Both the position numbers and the translations under genes were made by a program. The notes beneath the pieces are model-generated. The model ran no database searches. It was given only the letters and a program-made list of their open reading frames with translations, and was not told the origin of the DNA. Below, one piece after another: positions 5,099 to 7,644 of a stretch of 7,644 nucleotides of DNA. The stretch is from Tissierellales bacterium. Its GTDB lineage: Bacteria > Bacillota > Clostridia > Tissierellales > JASKZW01. Each line of letters begins with the position of its first letter. Within the stretch, counting starts at the first letter, position 1. Location: NCBI GenBank assembly GCA_030152145.1, contig JASLIL010000057.1:1-7644 (forward strand). The letters are read 5' to 3'.

Positions 5099-6013
5099 TT
5101 GAATAAGAAATATATTTTAGCAGTTCCTAATTTCAGCGAGGGAAGAGACCAAGAAAAAATAGAAGAAATAGTAGCTTCAGCTAGAAATATAGATGGAGTA
5201 AATTTAATAAAGGTTGAACCAGAATATGACTTTAATAGAACTGTAGTAACCCTACTAGGAGAAGCAGAAGCACTTTTAGATGTTCTGGTAAATATGTCGA
5301 AAAAGGCCAGTGAACTAATAGATATGGAGAAACATCAAGGAAGCCATCCTAGAATGGGATCCATGGACATAGTTCCCATATATCCCTTTAAGAATACAGA
5401 CCTAGAAGAAGTTAAGGACTTTGCTAGAAAGTATGGGGAAAGATTTCATGAGGAAAGTGGAGTCCCTATTTATTTTTCTGGAGCAAGTGCCAAAAAGGAG
5501 GAAAGATCTCAGATATACTTTATACGAAAAGGTCAGTATGAGGGACTGAGGGAGCTTTTAGAAGAGGAGGGCCATGAAGACAGAAGACCAGACCTATCAA
5601 AAGACGGCAGGCTTTCCAGAAAGTCAGGAGCAACCATAGTCTATACTATGGAGGAGGGACCTTTGGCCTATAACATATATTTAGGAACAGAAAACTTGGA
5701 AGTAGCTAGATCCATATCACAAGCCCTAAGGGGACCAAGTGGTGGCTTTAAAAATATAAAGTCTGTAGCCATAAAGTTTAAGGAGCATCCAGGAGTTGTA
5801 ATATCTATGAATATAGACAGAGCTAATGAAACTCCTCTATACAGGGCCTTTGAGTTTGTTAAGATGGAGGCCAAAAGATATGGAGTGGCAGTAACAGGGT
5901 CTGAAATAGTAGGACCAATAGGTCTAGACCATATTATAGATAGCCTAGAGTACTATCTAGGACTAGAAAATTTCAAGAAAGCTCAAATTTTAGAAAATCA
6001 TTTAATGGATTAA
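5099..6013 (+). CDS. ftcD: Glutamate formimidoyltransferase
   Basis: The enzyme moves the formimidoyl group of N-formimidoyl-L-glutamate, a histidine-degradation intermediate, to tetrahydrofolate, releasing glutamate and 5-formimidoyl-THF. Seen directly: the N-terminal VPNFSEGR (9-16), DFNRTVVTLLG (44-54), the catalytic block GSHPRMGSMDIVPIYP with His83 corresponding to the essential His82 of mammalian FTCD, RGPSGGFKNIKSVAI (211-225) and GSEIVGPIGLDHIIDSLEYYL (267-287). At 304 residues it contains only the transferase part; the cyclodeaminase domain of the animal bifunctional enzyme is absent and would have to be a separate protein. The start is TTG: AAGGAGGT (5084-5091) lies about 8 bases upstream and no better start is present. 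It ends with tandem stops TAA-TAA, a short terminator hairpin, and then an ABC importer. No other histidine-utilisation gene is in the window. Confidence 0.95.
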   Translation: MNKKYILAVPNFSEGRDQEKIEEIVASARNIDGVNLIKVEPEYDFNRTVVTLLGEAEALLDVLVNMSKKASELIDMEKHQGSHPRMGSMDIVPIYPFKNTDLEEVKDFARKYGERFHEESGVPIYFSGASAKKEERSQIYFIRKGQYEGLRELLEEEGHEDRRPDLSKDGRLSRKSGATIVYTMEEGPLAYNIYLGTENLEVARSISQALRGPSGGFKNIKSVAIKFKEHPGVVISMNIDRANETPLYRAFEFVKMEAKRYGVAVTGSEIVGPIGLDHIIDSLEYYLGLENFKKAQILENHLMD

Positions 6014-6014
6014 T

Positions 6015-6038
6015 AAGAGAGGGGAAACTCTCTCTTTT
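6015..6038 (+). terminator. Short GAAA-loop terminator between ftcD and the importer
   Basis: AAGAGAGGG (6015-6023) pairs with CTCTCTCTT (6028-6036, one G-U pair) to form a 9-bp stem closed by a GAAA tetraloop (6024-6027). The following T run is short and overlaps the 3' arm (6035-6038). With no clear promoter before the next gene, it may act as a partial terminator that sets the ratio of importer to ftcD transcript. Confidence 0.8.
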
Positions 6039-6068
6039 ATTAAGAAAAATATGAAAAGGAGTGATAGT

Positions 6069-7013
6069 ATGAAAAGAAAAATATCTTTATTAATGGTTTT
6101 ACTTATCCTTATTGGATCCCTATCAGCCTGTAGCCCTTCTAAAGAGGAAGCAAGGCTAAGAGTTGGTTCACTAAAGGGACCTACCTCCATAGGTTTAATG
6201 AAATTAATGGATGAGGAAAAAGAAGGGGGAAATTTAGATTTTGAAATATACTCTATGGCAGATGAGCTGGCAGGAAAGTTAGTTAAAAATGAACTGGATA
6301 TAGCAGCACTACCAGCCAATCTAGGAGCCACCCTTTACAATAAAACACAGGGGCAAATAAAGGTGGTAGCTATAAATACCCTAGGGGTTCTCTACATAGT
6401 TGAGAATGGAAATGATATAAAAGAAGGCAAGGATCTAGAGGGAAAGACAATTTATAGCATAGGCAAGGGTATTACCCCTGAGGCAGGCCTAAGAGCTTTT
6501 TTAGAGGGAAATGGACTGGAAAATGTAAATATAGAGTTTAAGTCTGAGGCATCAGAGATAGCTCCACTTTTACAGGAAGAGGGAGCTCTTGCAATGATTC
6601 CAGAACCCTTTGTAAGTCTTATGAAGAGTAAAAATAAGGATATAAGAACTGTTTTTGATATAAGTGAGGAATGGGAAAAGCTTCATGGAAGTCCTATGGT
6701 TACAGGTATAACAGTGGCCAGACAGGAAGTCATAGATAAGAAGAAAAAAAGTTTAGATGATTTTCTGGATAGCTATAAGGCCAGTATAGAATATGTAGGT
6801 GAGGATCCTGAAACTGTAGCCAGACTAACAGAGGAAAAATCTATTTTACCAGAGGGAAGTGGCCTAGAAGCCATAGGAAACATAGACATAGATTTTATTG
6901 AGGGAGAGCCTATGGAGGCCATATTAAAGCCTTATTTAGAAAGCCTCTATAATTTCAATGAAAAGTTACTTGGAGGTAAGCTAGCAGATGAGGATTTCTA
7001 CTACAGAAGATAG
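6069..7013 (+). CDS. ABC transporter substrate-binding lipoprotein (NitT/TauT/ThiY-like)
   Basis: This is the extracellular solute receptor of an ABC importer, anchored by a lipid. The 314-residue protein opens with basic residues (MKRK), a hydrophobic helix and the lipobox LSAC at 18-21, so Cys21 should be lipidated after signal peptidase II cleavage. The mature part has a type-2 periplasmic binding fold: RVGSLKGPTSIGLMKLM (31-47), the ELDIAALPANLGATLY segment (75-90), and a hinge followed by DLEGKTIYSIGKG, typical of the NMT1/THI5-SsuA-TauA class. The ligand cannot be told from sequence; sulfonates, nitrogenous compounds and pyrimidine precursors are bound by relatives. I choose ATG 6069 because AAGGAGTGAT (6056-6065) precedes it at good spacing; the ATG at 6051 lies upstream of that site and would add six residues before the signal peptide. 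The permease gene overlaps its 3' end. Confidence 0.9.
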   Translation: MKRKISLLMVLLILIGSLSACSPSKEEARLRVGSLKGPTSIGLMKLMDEEKEGGNLDFEIYSMADELAGKLVKNELDIAALPANLGATLYNKTQGQIKVVAINTLGVLYIVENGNDIKEGKDLEGKTIYSIGKGITPEAGLRAFLEGNGLENVNIEFKSEASEIAPLLQEEGALAMIPEPFVSLMKSKNKDIRTVFDISEEWEKLHGSPMVTGITVARQEVIDKKKKSLDDFLDSYKASIEYVGEDPETVARLTEEKSILPEGSGLEAIGNIDIDFIEGEPMEAILKPYLESLYNFNEKLLGGKLADEDFYYRR

Positions 7014-7644
7014 GCATAAAAAAATAATATATATTTTATTTTGGATCTTAATATGGCATTTAATAAGCCTTCTTGTAGACAATCCTATTTATCTACCTAG
7101 CCCTTGGAGGGTCCTAGGGGCCCTGCTAACCATGATGGGCCAGGTAGACTTTTGGTCTAGTATAGCTAATTCCATACTTAAAATAGCCTTGGGATTCTTA
7201 CTAGCCATAGTTTCAGGCCTGGTTTTGGCCTACTTAAGTTTTAAGTCTACTATTCTAAGGGGACTAATTTTAGTTCCCTTAGATCTATTGAAGGCTAGTC
7301 CTGTAGCCTCCTTAACTATAATTCTTCTAGTATGGATAAGGTCAAAATACCTATCGGTCTTTTTGGTAGCCTTAACCCTGGTAAGCAATATATACTATTC
7401 AGCCTATGAGGCCTTTATAAATAGTGATTTAGAACTTTTGGAGATGGCAGAGGTTTTTGCTGTAGAACCATCCAAGGTTTTTAAGGAAATCTACCTGGAA
7501 AGCCTTAAGCTCTATTTAAAACCAGCTATATTAGTATCTACAGGCCTGGCCATGAAGTCTGGAGTATCAGCAGAGGTTCTAGCCATGGCAGAAAAATCCA
7601 TAGGTGAAAATATTTACTACTCCAAGCTCTATCTAAATACTGAT
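6988..7644 (+). CDS. ABC transporter permease, 3' truncated by window edge
   Basis: This is the membrane-spanning partner of the preceding binding protein. The 219 residues in the window form one uninterrupted frame beginning at ATG 6988, inside the end of the upstream gene (26-base overlap); TGGAGGT (6971-6977) is the ribosome binding site. Seen directly: a first helix at about 13-30 (IIYILFWILIWHLISLL), the (L)PSPWRVLGALL entry motif near 37-47 found in SsuC/TauC-type permeases, further helices near 63-83, 106-117, 121-137 and 178-192, and an EAA-type cytoplasmic loop, LLEMAEVFAVEPSKVFKEIYLESLKLYLKPAI (150-181), which contacts the ATPase. The conserved Gly of the EAA loop is Ala here (FAVEP). 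The tight overlap implies translational coupling. The ATPase gene is expected just downstream of the window. The substrate is unknown. Confidence 0.92.
   Translation, partial: MRISTTEDRHKKIIYILFWILIWHLISLLVDNPIYLPSPWRVLGALLTMMGQVDFWSSIANSILKIALGFLLAIVSGLVLAYLSFKSTILRGLILVPLDLLKASPVASLTIILLVWIRSKYLSVFLVALTLVSNIYYSAYEAFINSDLELLEMAEVFAVEPSKVFKEIYLESLKLYLKPAILVSTGLAMKSGVSAEVLAMAEKSIGENIYYSKLYLNTD

Noticed and set aside
5668..5874. Reverse-strand 68-codon open frame
   Set aside because: Lies entirely within ftcD; codon-bias shadow.
6002..6331. Reverse-strand 109-codon open frame with a hydrophobic tail
   Set aside because: Antisense to the lipoprotein gene; the hydrophobic and Ser-rich composition comes from reading its signal peptide and Glu/Ala-rich codons backwards. 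No ribosome binding site.
1..7644. CRISPR array, insertion sequence, tRNA or rRNA, prophage or defence genes
   Set aside because: No repeat-spacer pattern, transposase, terminal repeats, cloverleaf or recognisable defence domains were seen on either strand.

Overview
The window reads like a chromosome segment of a low-GC Gram-positive anaerobe, most likely from the Clostridia/Tissierellia. The evidence is the A+T-rich sequence, heavy use of ATA, CTA and AGA/AGG codons, strong AGGAGG-type ribosome binding sites, U-tract intrinsic terminators, a TPP riboswitch acting by transcription termination, and a lipoprotein-anchored ABC binding protein. This is inference from style; no marker gene fixes the taxon. 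Every gene lies on the + strand.

Layout: (1) the C-terminal part of a WYL-domain transcriptional regulator (1-533); (2) a histidine-phosphatase-family enzyme (590-1132); (3) a TPP riboswitch with a terminator hairpin controlling a single thiamin-salvage gene, thiM (1144-2158), closed by a 16-bp perfect terminator stem; (4) a compact arginase-fold protein that keeps all six metal ligands (2280-3017); (5) a small three-helix membrane protein (3237-3521) with its own terminator; (6) a gene-free stretch leading to a promoter and gldA, glycerol dehydrogenase (3848-4936), with a terminator; (7) glutamate formimidoyltransferase, ftcD (5099-6013), preceded by a symmetric candidate operator and followed by a short GAAA-loop terminator; (8) an ABC importer of the NitT/TauT/ThiY type: a lipoprotein (6069-7013) and a permease that overlaps it and runs off the right edge (6988-7644).

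Most genes are separate transcription units, with a visible terminator or promoter in nearly every gap. The exceptions are the regulator/phosphatase pair, where no terminator was found, and ftcD plus the importer. In the latter the only element in the 55-base gap is a hairpin terminator, so the importer may depend on read-through from ftcD. The themes are small-molecule salvage and fermentation: thiazole phosphorylation, glycerol/dihydroxyacetone redox, formimidoyl transfer to folate from histidine breakdown, and uptake of an unidentified solute.

I found no convincing undescribed multi-gene system. The items most worth a second look are the antiterminator pairing drawn for the riboswitch, the uncharacterised compact arginase-fold protein, the symmetric site in front of ftcD, and the ftcD-importer linkage. 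For three genes the longest open frame gives an implausible start, because its ATG touches or precedes the ribosome binding site; I give corrected starts.
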